Shown here piece after piece: positions 27,313 to 35,990 of a DNA stretch of 64,000 nt. Made by a program: the position numbers and the translations under genes. The notes beneath the pieces were generated by a model. That model was not told where the DNA came from, ran no database searches, and saw nothing but the letters and a program-made list of their open reading frames with translations. The first letter of the stretch is position 1. Each line of letters starts with the position of its first letter. Origin of the DNA: CAVPCZ01 sp963779225 (lineage in GTDB: Bacteria; Bacteroidota; Ignavibacteria; UBA10030; UBA6906); contig CAVZWW010000003.1 in the NCBI GenBank assembly GCA_963779225.1, forward strand, positions 1,240,001-1,304,000. Direction: 5' to 3'.

Positions 27313-27529
27313 TGCGAAGAGGTCCGAGAATTCAATTGAGCCGGGCCTCAGCCGGGCGAACGGGAGCCCGCAAAACGACAACGGTACATGGATCCAGGAA
27401 TTGTTCAGTCCATAGTGCCAATTCCACGCGTCGGACGCCATCATAAACATTTGCCGGTGATGGTTTTCCCCATGCTCGGGGAAACCCGGTGCCGCGAGAC
27501 GCCGGACAAACCCACGAAAGGGATCCCAC

Positions 27530-28225
27530 ATGCATAGGCCGCATTTTGAACTGCATTATGCCGAGCGTATAGGCTGGTTGCGCGCGGCGGTGATGGGAGC
27601 AAATGATGGTATTGTCTCGACAGCCAGCCTGGTTGTGGGTGTGGCAGCTGCGCAGGTGGCCCGCGGCGACGTATTGATCGCAGGGATGGCGGGCCTTGTC
27701 GCCGGTGCGATGTCCATGGCCGCAGGAGAGTATGTTTCGGTAAGCTCCCAGTCGGACACCGAGAAGGCCGATCTGGCGCGTGAGAGTGCGGAACTCGAGG
27801 CGAATGTGGAGTTCGAGACAAAAGAACTTGCGGAGATCTACGAGAAGAGGGGGCTTGATGCTTCGCTCGCGCAACAGGTCGCCGATCAACTGATGAAACA
27901 TGACGCACTTGCGGCGCATGCCCGTGATGAACTCGGCTTGTCGGAGATTCACACCGCGCGTCCCATCCAGGCCGCACTGGCCTCGGCCGGCACATTCGCC
28001 GTGGGTGCTGCCCTTCCTCTCCTGGTGGTCCTGCTGAGCCCGTTCTCGATAGTCATCCCCGTGGTGGCAGGGAGTTCACTAGTGTTCCTGGCCCTTATGG
28101 GTGGCCTGGCTGCGCGGACCGGTGGGGCGCGCATTGTTGTGGGCGCAGGTCGTGTGGCTTTTTGGGGAGCCCTGGCAATGGCCGCCACGGCTGCACTTGG
28201 AACGTTGTTCGGAGGCGTCGTCTGA
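27530..28225 (+). CDS. VIT1/CCC1-family iron/manganese transporter
   Basis: 231 residues. The N-terminal motif LRAAVMGANDGIVSTASLVVG and the second-helix GAMSMAAGEYVSVSSQ are diagnostic of the family; a cytosolic Glu-rich domain lies between helices 2 and 3 and three helices complete the protein. It moves Fe2+ or Mn2+ out of the cytosol (known from plant and yeast members; bacterial direction is not certain). The 217 bp upstream hold no identifiable gene or promoter of the pattern seen elsewhere. Confidence 0.93.
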   Translation: MHRPHFELHYAERIGWLRAAVMGANDGIVSTASLVVGVAAAQVARGDVLIAGMAGLVAGAMSMAAGEYVSVSSQSDTEKADLARESAELEANVEFETKELAEIYEKRGLDASLAQQVADQLMKHDALAAHARDELGLSEIHTARPIQAALASAGTFAVGAALPLLVVLLSPFSIVIPVVAGSSLVFLALMGGLAARTGGARIVVGAGRVAFWGALAMAATAALGTLFGGVV

Positions 28226-28448
28226 CCATGGTGTTGTGCGGTCGAAAGGACTCTCCCGGGATTGCAGAACCGCTGCGCGCTTTGGCCGGGCATTCGACAG
28301 ATTATCTCTGGCAGACGTGGTGCGGACGAGCAAAGGATACACAAGGATCAGATGCTGTCCGTTGTCCCGTGACATGCACGACGTCGAGAATGCGTGAGCC
28401 AAATCACGTGAGATTGTCCAGAGGAACGCCGCACAGGTGAGCCGCTCC

Positions 28449-28477
28449 TTGACTATTCCAGGTCGGGATGTTATCTT
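28449..28477 (+). promoter_or_regulatory. Strong promoter of a short transcription unit
   Basis: TTGACT at 28449-28454, 17-nt spacer, TATCTT at 28472-28477: same hexamers and spacing as the kinase-operon promoter at 11040. Confidence 0.7.
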
Positions 28478-28483
28478 GGATTT

Positions 28484-28576
28484 ATAGGATGCATCCTCTG
28501 GAGTGGATATGTGATGGGAAAATGAGACGAGAGCCTCTTCTGTTGTCCGGAAGGATGGAAGAGGCTCTGTTCTTTT
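28484..28576 (+). ncRNA. Candidate small RNA (about 93 nt)
   Basis: Transcription from the 28449-28477 promoter would begin near 28484 and hit a strong intrinsic terminator ending near 28576. Within it is the perfect palindrome AGGATGCATCCT (28486-28497) and no reading frame longer than a few codons. It could alternatively be an attenuated leader of the T9SS-cargo gene at 28672. No known RNA family is recognised. Confidence 0.4.
28530..28576 (+). terminator. Rho-independent terminator
   Basis: A perfect 11-bp stem, AGAGCCTCTTC (28530-28540) with GAAGAGGCTCT (28558-28568), loop of 17 nt, followed by GTTCTTTT. Confidence 0.8.
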
Positions 28577-28671
28577 AGCACTTCCGAAGGTGATGACGCG
28601 AGGAGCTGTTCGATGTCGCCCGGTCCATTGTTATTGTATTCTAAAGTTGTTTCCCCGTAAGGAATACCACC

Positions 28672-30579
28672 ATGATCAATATCAGGATGAGGGGCTTCAC
28701 TCCTGTTGTTCCCCTTCTCGTCCTCACGCTGGTGTGTGTTGCATCAACATCAGCCCAAGAGCATCTGTCGCGTGCGAATGCTCTACAAGACAGCGTGGCA
28801 TGGGTGAAGCAGGATCTGCCGATACCCGGTGTCGTGGCTGGCAATGCAATCTGGTTCGATTACAACAACGATGGCCGGCTGGACATCCTGATGGCGGGCA
28901 TGTCTGCAACCGGCCCCGTTTCCGGAATCTACCGCAACGACACCACAGGGTTCTCCAATATTGAGGCCGGGATCTGTCCGGTAATATCCGAACGGGGGTT
29001 GGATTGGAGCGACATGGACAACGACGGAGACATGGATTTCGCTGTCCAGGGATGGCTTGACAGCACCCACAATCAACCGTTGTCGAAAGTCTACAGGAAC
29101 GATGACGGCAAATTCGTTGATATCGGTGCCCGGATCGCGAACCTTTGCGGAGGTGCTGTAACCTGGGTGGATTATGACAATGACGGCCGTCTCGATCTGC
29201 TCATGAATGGTTCTCCGGATCTCGGGCAATCCTTTGCTTCGAGACTCTATCGTATCATCAACGGGCAGTTCTTTGTGGACCCCATGCCCTTTCCCGGTGT
29301 TTGGGGAAGTTCAGTTGCATGGGCGGACTACGACAATGACGGCTTCATGGATGTCGTGATCAGCGGATACGGGTCGGGAGTTCAGACCCGCCTCTTCCAT
29401 AATGGCATGTCGCGGGGAGTTCTCACCTTTGACGAAATCGCTCCGGTGAACGGCATCGCCGGATTCCGCCCTGTGAACTCCGGCGGCCTTATCTGGCTTG
29501 ACTACGACAATGACGGCTTTCAGGATCTGCTTGTGACCGGATCGGGATACGGAGGACCGGTGGGAACCATCTACCACAACAACCAGCAGGGATCCTTCAC
29601 CGAGATTGACTCGTCGCTCAAGCCGGTTTCGGTCAGTGCCGTGGCGGTCGGTGACTACGACAACGACGGATTTGTCGACATCGCCGTTTCCGGAGCGGAG
29701 GACTTCACCACAGGGTCCAACCCGACGACTAAAATCTATCACAATGACGGCAATGGCGAGTTCTCAGACATCGGGGCAGTACTCGAAGGGACCTGGTTCG
29801 GGTCGCTGGATTGGGGGGACTTTGACAACGACGGGAGACTGGATTTGCTGGTCACCGGGGCGACGCTGCCGCGGACACATCCCACCTATGGCGGCGACCT
29901 CAAGCCGGTAACGGTCCTGTACCGGAACACCGTGTTGGTTGATGCCAACACGTCTCCGAGTACGCCTCAGGGTCTTGTGGCGAATGTGGAGTCCGGCAGC
30001 GCCACCTTCACATGGAACGCCTCATCGGATGCTGAGACGGATCAGAAGGCGATCACCTACAACCTCAAGGTGGGTACCACGCCGGGGGGGATTGATATTG
30101 TTTCGCCTCTTTCAAATGTCTCCTCCGGGTTCCGCCGCCTGCCCAAACCCGGCAGGCAGGGAGCACGTACGTCGGCCACACTCAGAAATCTTGTCCCGGG
30201 CACTTACTATTGGAGCGTCCAGGCGGTTGACCACGAATGCGCGGGGTCATCCTTTTCGGAGTCGAAGACATTCACGATAAGTGCGACCTCTGCAACCGGC
30301 ACTTTGGGACACCCTCAAGAGTACTCCCTCGGGCAGAACTACCCGAATCCGTTCAACCCTTCCAGCACAATCCGCTACGGTCTGCCCGACCGTTCGCACG
30401 TGACGTTGACGGTCTACGACGCCCTCGGCCGACAGGTCGCACTTCTCCAGAGTGGAGAACAGGAGGCGGGGTATCATGAAGTCCGGTTTGACGGTGGCGG
30501 GCTTTCCAGCGGCGTGTACTTCTACCGGTTGAGAGCCGGGGACTTTGTGCAGTCGCGCTCGTTTCTGTTGCTGCGATAG
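28672..30579 (+). CDS. Secreted FG-GAP/VCBS-repeat protein with T9SS sorting domain
   Basis: 635 residues. Signal peptide (1-28, ending TSAQ). Seven or so Asp-rich repeats follow (WFDYNNDGRLDIL, WVDYDNDGRLDLL, WADYDNDGFMDVV, WLDYDNDGFQDLL), which form a calcium-binding beta-propeller in relatives. A fibronectin-III-like segment spans about 425-535, and the C-terminal 85 residues are a type A type IX secretion sorting domain (LGQNYPNPFNPSSTIRYGLP to SGVYFYRLRAG). The protein would be carried across the outer membrane by T9SS and anchored or released. A palindromic element lies inside the fibronectin part. Confidence 0.93.
   Translation: MINIRMRGFTPVVPLLVLTLVCVASTSAQEHLSRANALQDSVAWVKQDLPIPGVVAGNAIWFDYNNDGRLDILMAGMSATGPVSGIYRNDTTGFSNIEAGICPVISERGLDWSDMDNDGDMDFAVQGWLDSTHNQPLSKVYRNDDGKFVDIGARIANLCGGAVTWVDYDNDGRLDLLMNGSPDLGQSFASRLYRIINGQFFVDPMPFPGVWGSSVAWADYDNDGFMDVVISGYGSGVQTRLFHNGMSRGVLTFDEIAPVNGIAGFRPVNSGGLIWLDYDNDGFQDLLVTGSGYGGPVGTIYHNNQQGSFTEIDSSLKPVSVSAVAVGDYDNDGFVDIAVSGAEDFTTGSNPTTKIYHNDGNGEFSDIGAVLEGTWFGSLDWGDFDNDGRLDLLVTGATLPRTHPTYGGDLKPVTVLYRNTVLVDANTSPSTPQGLVANVESGSATFTWNASSDAETDQKAITYNLKVGTTPGGIDIVSPLSNVSSGFRRLPKPGRQGARTSATLRNLVPGTYYWSVQAVDHECAGSSFSESKTFTISATSATGTLGHPQEYSLGQNYPNPFNPSSTIRYGLPDRSHVTLTVYDALGRQVALLQSGEQEAGYHEVRFDGGGLSSGVYFYRLRAGDFVQSRSFLLLR
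30137..30157. repeat. REP-like palindrome inside a coding region
   Basis: GCCTGCC (30137-30143) and GGCAGGC (30151-30157) form a perfect 7-bp stem with a 7-nt loop. It encodes RLPKPGRQG-type residues that interrupt the fibronectin-like segment. A similar palindrome with CTGCC/GGCAG arms lies at 62527. Confidence 0.4.
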
Positions 30580-30995
30580 TATGGAAACGGCTCGTTGTCA
30601 GGTGTCTTTTGAAAGAGTGACAGGACGCTGGCCGTCGACGATCATCAGACGAGTATTCGCGGGTTAGGCTGAAGGTCCGTACCTCACCATTTGGCGTTCG
30701 TCCGGAGCAGCCTCCATCTGAGAACGCGGTTTAGAACGCAAGGTTTACGCCGCACACCGTAAACGAGGGTTCTCCTGATCTTCCGTGCTCTTCTTTTCAC
30801 CCTCATCCGCCAGACACATATCACCGGTGTTATCGACGGCACATTCTCATCCTACCCCGGCATCGAACCACACCCTTTCTATTTGCACTTTTCCACCCAA
30901 TTTGGTATTTCATTGTTCAACCCGTGCCGGCCGATTCGGCGAATGCAGATGAGGTGTTCCAGGAGAATCCTCTTTCCACAGGTGATGATGCCGAT
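30580..30995. other. 416-bp intergenic region
   Basis: No gene is supported. The only element seen is a promoter at 30883-30911 for the antiporter gene. A GTG at 30924 in the antiporter frame is a less likely start. Confidence 0.6.
30883..30911 (+). promoter_or_regulatory. Promoter of the antiporter gene
   Basis: TTGCAC at 30883-30888, 17-nt spacer, TATTTC at 30906-30911. It leaves a leader of about 80 nt before the ATG at 30996. Confidence 0.6.
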
Positions 30996-32849
30996 ATGAA
31001 AACCCCGCGAATGATGAAAAAATCGGTGGTCTACGGCCTGACTGTTCTGCTCTTCTGTGCAGCCGTCCCTCTCATTGCGGGAGGATCCGGCGACAACGGG
31101 CAGAGTGATGTGGTGGGCAGCGTGGGTCTCGCGATTCTGGCGGCCACCGTCCTGGCTTTTGTCGGACATCTTCTCAAACAGCCACTACTACTCGCCTACG
31201 TCGCGGCAGGTATCGTCATCGGCCCCCATATCGGCCTGGGATTGATCAAGGACATGGAGGACATTGAGACGATTTCGCATTTCGGCCTCATCCTCCTCCT
31301 GTTCCTGATCGGACTCGAGATTGATGCCAAGAAGCTCAAGGAATCGGGGAAATCGCTCTTCCTGAGCGGTCTTTCGCAATTTCCCATCACGGTTATTATC
31401 GGACTTGGCTTCTTTTCCCTCCTGGGATATTCCCTTCGCGGCGGAACCTACGACCTCATCTATCTTGCCGCATGCTGCGCAATGAGCAGCACCGCCATTG
31501 TGGTGAAATTGCTCTATGGGAAATTCGAGCTGGACACGCTGGCGGGAAGAATCACACTGGGCATTCTCGTGTTTCAGGATATCTGGGCCATTGTCCTGCT
31601 GGGTATTCAACCGAATCTTTCAAACCCCGACTTTCTGATCATTCTGTTTTCGTTCCTCAAAGGCGGTCTGCTGGTTGTCGGCAGCATGCTCGTGAGTAAA
31701 TACGTTCTCCCCCGTGTTTTCAAGATCGTTGCAAAAATCCCCGAACTTGTTCTGGTCTCTTCCCTCGGATGGTGCTTTCTGGTATGCGGCGCAGCGGCAT
31801 ATCTGAATCTCTCAGTTGAGATGGGTGCACTGATCGCCGGTGTGGCCATTTCCACCTTTCCGTACAATCTTGACGTGATAGCCAAAGTCGTGAATATCAG
31901 GGATTTCTTTGTGACGCTCTTTTTCGTCTCCCTTGGTATGCAGATGCCGAATCCTCTCGACAATGTGTATCTGCTCGTGACCGCGGGGATGGTGTCGGCA
32001 TTCCTTGTCATTTCCCGCTTTGTTGCAGTCTTTCCCGTCCTGTATGCTTTGAACAACGGCATCAGGGTGAGCCTTCTGACCTCAATCAACCTCTCACAGA
32101 TCAGCGAGTTTTCCCTCGTCATCGCTTCACTCGGATTGACGGCGGGACATATCTCCCGCGACACGTTGACGGTGATCATCTTCGTGTTTGTCATCACTTC
32201 CATTCTGTCAACCTACACGATCAAATACAACGATTCAGTTCAGAAGGTGTTGGGCAAGCTGTTGCGGAAATGCGGGTTGAAGGACGTGCGGTCCGGCCCG
32301 CAGGAGCCTCCGGACGACTCCCGGAGGGAAATCGCATTGCTGGGATTCCATCGGACGGCAAGTTCCCTGATCCATGAGATGCTCGAGGTCGATCAAAACA
32401 AGCGACCCCGCGCCCGCCTGATCGACAAACTGGTGGTTATTGACTTCAATCCGGAGACGCATGATCCCCTCCAGCAACTCGGAATCAAGGTCATCTACGG
32501 TGATGTCAGCCATCTCGATACGCTCAAGCATGCAGGAATCGATGATGTGAAGATCGTTATCTCCACTATCCCCGACAAGATCCTGGTCGGCACGGACAAT
32601 CTAAAACTGATCAAGCTGATCAGCGCTGTCTGTCCGCAGGCAAAGATCATCGTGACCGCGGAAAGCAGTGACCGTGCGCTGCAGATGTACAAGGAGGGTG
32701 CGGACTATGTGTTCTTGCCTCATGTGCTTGCTGCCACAAATCTTGTCGAGACGGTGGCCATGATGCTCAAGAAGGAAGGTAATGAGATGGCCTCCGTGGT
32801 CAAGAGGCAAATCAGCATGCTGAAGCAGCGGAAGGAAGTCCTGCGGTAA
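30996..32849 (+). CDS. CPA2-family cation:proton antiporter with TrkA-N domain
   Basis: About 617 residues from the ATG at 30996; a GTG at 30924 would add 24 residues. An initial hydrophobic signal-like helix is followed by about twelve membrane helices with the CPA2 hallmarks GHLLKQPLLLAYVAAGIVIG, LLLFLIGLE, CAMSSTAIVVKLL and GILVFQDIWAI. The C-terminal part (from about 445) is a TrkA-N/RCK nucleotide-binding domain (IALLGFHRTASSLIHEML, VVIDFNPE, VIYGDVS), as in KefB/KefC. It probably exchanges K+ or Na+ for H+. Signal for regulation is nucleotide or thiol conjugate in relatives. Confidence 0.93.
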   Translation: MKTPRMMKKSVVYGLTVLLFCAAVPLIAGGSGDNGQSDVVGSVGLAILAATVLAFVGHLLKQPLLLAYVAAGIVIGPHIGLGLIKDMEDIETISHFGLILLLFLIGLEIDAKKLKESGKSLFLSGLSQFPITVIIGLGFFSLLGYSLRGGTYDLIYLAACCAMSSTAIVVKLLYGKFELDTLAGRITLGILVFQDIWAIVLLGIQPNLSNPDFLIILFSFLKGGLLVVGSMLVSKYVLPRVFKIVAKIPELVLVSSLGWCFLVCGAAAYLNLSVEMGALIAGVAISTFPYNLDVIAKVVNIRDFFVTLFFVSLGMQMPNPLDNVYLLVTAGMVSAFLVISRFVAVFPVLYALNNGIRVSLLTSINLSQISEFSLVIASLGLTAGHISRDTLTVIIFVFVITSILSTYTIKYNDSVQKVLGKLLRKCGLKDVRSGPQEPPDDSRREIALLGFHRTASSLIHEMLEVDQNKRPRARLIDKLVVIDFNPETHDPLQQLGIKVIYGDVSHLDTLKHAGIDDVKIVISTIPDKILVGTDNLKLIKLISAVCPQAKIIVTAESSDRALQMYKEGADYVFLPHVLAATNLVETVAMMLKKEGNEMASVVKRQISMLKQRKEVLR

Positions 32850-33080
32850 CGATTGACGGGTGGTGGGAAACCATGAAATGTCTGCCGCATGCAGGTCCGG
32901 CAGCTGGACGGGAACAACACTGGAACTTCGGATAGATACCGACTCACTCACCACTCTTATTGTCCGGCCGTCTCGTGGCCGAGAGCAAAACCCAGCTGCC
33001 CGGGCGAGTATCGATCACTTCTCAAAGCTGTCAAGGCTGCGCAGACGCGGTGCGATTGCAAAAGGCTCATCGAGATCATA

Positions 33081-33692
33081 ATGTATTCGGGTCGGAAAAT
33101 AGAGATCAAACTGAAATTCTTCGCAACTCCGGCTGCGTTCCGTCGCTGGCTCGTGCAGCATCACACAACTACACGTGAATTCTGGGTAGGGTTCCATAAA
33201 AAGGCCACGAGGAAGCCGAGTATCACCTGGCCTGAGGCGGTCGACCAGCTGCTTTGCTTCGGGTGGATTGACGGAGTGCGGAAGTCCGTCGACTCCGGCA
33301 GCTACGCCATCCGCATCACACCTCGCAGGCAGGGGAGCATCTGGAGTACAGTCAACACCAGGCGCGCAGAGGAACTCCTGCGGTGCGGCCTCATGCGTGC
33401 CGCCGGAGCGAAAGCATTCCGTGAGCGGGATGTGAAGAAATCGGCACAGTACTCGTTTGAACACCAACCTGTAGAGCTAACTCCGGCCCAAAGAGAACAA
33501 TTCCGAGCGAACCATCCCGCCTGGGAATACTTCCGGTCACAGCCGCCCGGCTACCGGAAGACAGCCACCTTCTGGGTGGTCAGCGCGAAACAGAGGACAA
33601 CGCAGCAGAGGCGTCTCTCCACGTTAATCGCGGATTCTGCCGCCGGCAGGAGAATCGCTCAGTTGCGCCGCGGCAAAGACGCCACACGATGA
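33081..33692 (+). CDS. YdeI/OmpD-associated family protein
   Basis: 203 residues from the ATG at 33081; the frame is open further upstream but that part is not protein-like. Motifs of the family: FWVGFHKK, TWPEAVDQLLCFGWIDGVRKS, ITPRRQGSIWSTVNTRRAE and ending in the WVVSAKQRTTQQRRL segment. Function of the family is poorly defined (E. coli YdeI is linked to OmpD regulation/peptide resistance). Cytosolic, no membrane segment. Confidence 0.88.
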   Translation: MYSGRKIEIKLKFFATPAAFRRWLVQHHTTTREFWVGFHKKATRKPSITWPEAVDQLLCFGWIDGVRKSVDSGSYAIRITPRRQGSIWSTVNTRRAEELLRCGLMRAAGAKAFRERDVKKSAQYSFEHQPVELTPAQREQFRANHPAWEYFRSQPPGYRKTATFWVVSAKQRTTQQRRLSTLIADSAAGRRIAQLRRGKDATR

Positions 33693-34112
33693 ATCCTGTC
33701 AGGTGAATCAGACTATTCTGTAAGTCTCTTGTCCCGGTCCCCCTACGAGATCCAGGTATCAGGCATGAGGCTCAGGGGCTGCCTGCCGGCTGCTGAAAGC
33801 GGCAACTGCAACCTGGCCTGAAATCGTGCATTCCCGGTCACATTGAAGCACAGCCGCCATAACGTGATCACATGGCTGTGGATTCTTGAGATGAGATGCT
33901 GTACATTGACATCGTTGATCTGGTCCCCTGGAGTTCTCTTCTCTGACTGGCGTGTCGGTGTAAGACTGGTGCCGCCGTGTCCTGTGGCTCTGAGATATCC
34001 TGACGTTTGGCTTTCGGGATACGGGCTCTGGTGTAGTACGTGTTGATATCCTTGTCGCGAGTTACGTTCCAAGAATTGTCTTTTTCTCCTCTCCTCTTCA
34101 TGGAATCCCGTC
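33693..34112. other. 420-bp intergenic region
   Basis: No gene, tRNA or clear promoter of the window's usual pattern is seen. A CTGCCTGCCGGC string near 33780 resembles part of the palindromes at 30137 and 62527 but does not form a clean hairpin. Confidence 0.5.
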
Positions 34113-34760
34113 ATGAGAACACAGCATCTGTTCATCGCCGTACTCCTTCTCTTGCTGTCATCCATAGCGCTTGCGCAGGGGCGGTTCTTTGTGGGGGCGA
34201 CAGGTGGGATGACCAGAATGCACCTGAGCGGCGACGCCCCGGATAACGGTTCCTATACGTCCCTCATGGGATTCTCCGCGGGAGTGATCTGCGAGTACGC
34301 CCTCACAGACGATATCCGGCTGAGCGTTCAGCCGTCCTACGTCCGGCGGGGAACGGGCGTCGCATTCGATGTGGGTGCGGAGGATCCCCGCGACAGCCTC
34401 GAACTTTCTCTTGGCTACTTCAGCATCCCCGTGATGGCCCGGTTTATATCTCCACGCGGATTCTGGTTCGTCAACGGTGGACTTGATTGCGGGTTCCTCA
34501 TGAACGCCTCGCTGTCAGACCTCAATGCCGGCGGCACCGTTGATGTCAAGAACTTTGTCAACAGTCTTGATCTCATGATGATCGTCGGTGCCGGCGTTTT
34601 GATAGAAGTCGCACCGGCATCTCTGAATTTCGAACTCCGGTACAATCAGAGTCTCCTGAATGCCGGCTCAAGCGATCAGCTCGCAGCAAAGGTCGGCGTA
34701 CCAGTGCGATTCCGTTCGGCGGGATTCCAGTTTCTTGCCGGAGTCCTGTTCCCTCTGTAG
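34113..34760 (+). CDS. Outer-membrane beta-barrel protein (PorT/OmpA-like)
   Basis: 215 residues with a signal peptide (1-22, ending ALAQ). Strand-turn pattern of an eight-stranded barrel (GGMTRM, GFSAGVICEYAL, LSVQPSYVRRG, YFSIPVMARFI, FQFLAGVLFPL at the end). Resembles the outer-membrane beta-barrel/porin family common in FCB bacteria. Function unknown. Closely followed by another exported protein gene. Confidence 0.8.
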   Translation: MRTQHLFIAVLLLLLSSIALAQGRFFVGATGGMTRMHLSGDAPDNGSYTSLMGFSAGVICEYALTDDIRLSVQPSYVRRGTGVAFDVGAEDPRDSLELSLGYFSIPVMARFISPRGFWFVNGGLDCGFLMNASLSDLNAGGTVDVKNFVNSLDLMMIVGAGVLIEVAPASLNFELRYNQSLLNAGSSDQLAAKVGVPVRFRSAGFQFLAGVLFPL

Positions 34761-34817
34761 AATCCTAGGTTGATCAATGAATGTCGGATCTGCATACTTC
34801 ATCCTCAGAGGCTTATC

Positions 34818-35801
34818 GTGAACAAAGGTCTGATCGTACTGTCCGGCGTTGTTCTGCTCGGCGTTCTCTGTGCGCCTCCGGCCCTGTCGCAGGAATTGTC
34901 CGCAGGGATCGTTCCCGGCGCTTCCGGAAATTCCCCGGGAAATCTCGAAGGTCACGAATTCGTTCTCTCGTCGTACCTCCCGGATCCCTTTGTCCGGACC
35001 TCCCTCCGGACCGGACTCGGATTCGGCATGACCCCCGAGCTGGTTGTTCCGCTCGTGACAATCAACGATACCTCTTATTTCGGACTCAAAGGAAGTCTTC
35101 TCTTTGCCTTGCTCGATTTGGAGTATCAACAGAAGATCCGCGATTGGCTTGCGCTCCGTGGCAGCGTGCGGGTGATCGGCCGCATGGCCAACGAGACTCC
35201 CGCTCTGATCTCGCAGGGAGTCACAATGTTTGCGGTCTTCGAATTGGGTTGGCTCATCCGCATCAGGGAGTCGGACGGACTGTTCCTTTCCGGGTCACTT
35301 GGCATAAGGAACTCCAGGATCACGGATGTGTACTTGCAGAGATTTGTCGAGGGAATCATCGAGAGTGGGAGAATCACGCCGGCCAACAGACTTGTCCAAA
35401 CGACACCCACCCTCCGCGGGGTCGCCGGTCTCCATGGTGCCTACGCGATGAGCGATCTCGTTGGACTGACCTTCAGTGGTGACCTCGACTATGGTGAGTC
35501 TGGCGACAGACTTTCCTCCGGTGAATGGTCCTATGCGCTCGGCGCCGCGGTGGATTTCAACCTGCTACGGTCAACCGGAACGCCCGCCGGGTTCGTCATT
35601 GGCATAGAGACTCGTTCCGTACCGATGGGACAACGAGACGTGAGTGAATCAACCCTGACGTTTTTCGGACGCATCGGTTATACGGGCTCAAAGGAATTCT
35701 CCATCGGCATTGACCTTGGATACGAATTAACCCCCGTGCGCGGAGTGGAGGGCAAGCAGGGTTTTCTGTCTGCTCTCGTGGACACCAGATTGTATTTCTG
35801 A
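34818..35801 (+). CDS. Exported, probably outer-membrane, protein of unknown function
   Basis: 327 residues from the GTG at 34818, supported by AGAGG 6 nt upstream and a signal peptide right after it (VLSGVVLLGVLCAPPALSQE); an in-frame TTG at 34770 is less likely. The remainder is strand-rich with barrel-like alternation and ends with aromatic RLYF. No family recognised. It lies 58 bp after the previous barrel gene, so the two may form one operon ending in the hairpin at 35871. Confidence 0.75.
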   Translation: MNKGLIVLSGVVLLGVLCAPPALSQELSAGIVPGASGNSPGNLEGHEFVLSSYLPDPFVRTSLRTGLGFGMTPELVVPLVTINDTSYFGLKGSLLFALLDLEYQQKIRDWLALRGSVRVIGRMANETPALISQGVTMFAVFELGWLIRIRESDGLFLSGSLGIRNSRITDVYLQRFVEGIIESGRITPANRLVQTTPTLRGVAGLHGAYAMSDLVGLTFSGDLDYGESGDRLSSGEWSYALGAAVDFNLLRSTGTPAGFVIGIETRSVPMGQRDVSESTLTFFGRIGYTGSKEFSIGIDLGYELTPVRGVEGKQGFLSALVDTRLYF

Positions 35802-35822
35802 TTTTCTGACGACGGGCCGCAT

Positions 35823-35863
35823 CGAGGGCTCCGGGTGAGGCTCACCAGCCGTATGAGCCCTCG
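35823..35863. repeat. Compound hairpin
   Basis: CGAGGGCT (35823-35830) pairs with AGCCCTCG (35856-35863), enclosing a second hairpin GGTGAG/CTCACC. Directly precedes the terminator at 35871; could be a three-way junction in the 3' end of the mRNA. Confidence 0.5.
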
Positions 35864-35870
35864 CCAATTG

Positions 35871-35914
35871 AACAATCATCCCCCGCCTAGTTGGGACGGG
35901 GGATGATTGTTTCT
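35871..35914 (+). terminator. Intrinsic terminator between convergent genes
   Basis: A perfect 15-bp stem, AACAATCATCCCCCG (35871-35885) with its complement at 35897-35911, 11-nt loop, followed by TTTCTG. It ends the 34113-35801 unit and may act on the minus strand too. Confidence 0.8.
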
Positions 35915-35990
35915 GCTGCCGCGACACGTATGTCAGAGGTGACTTGTGTTTGACAGCCAGGATTGCCTCTGAGCCCCTGCGCCCGGGAGG

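Larger units (their letters stand above)
28226..28671. other. 446-bp intergenic region with a small transcription unit
   Basis: No protein gene is supported. The distal part holds a strong promoter, a 12-bp palindrome and a strong terminator, treated as separate entries. Bases 28226-28440 show nothing recognisable. Confidence 0.6.
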
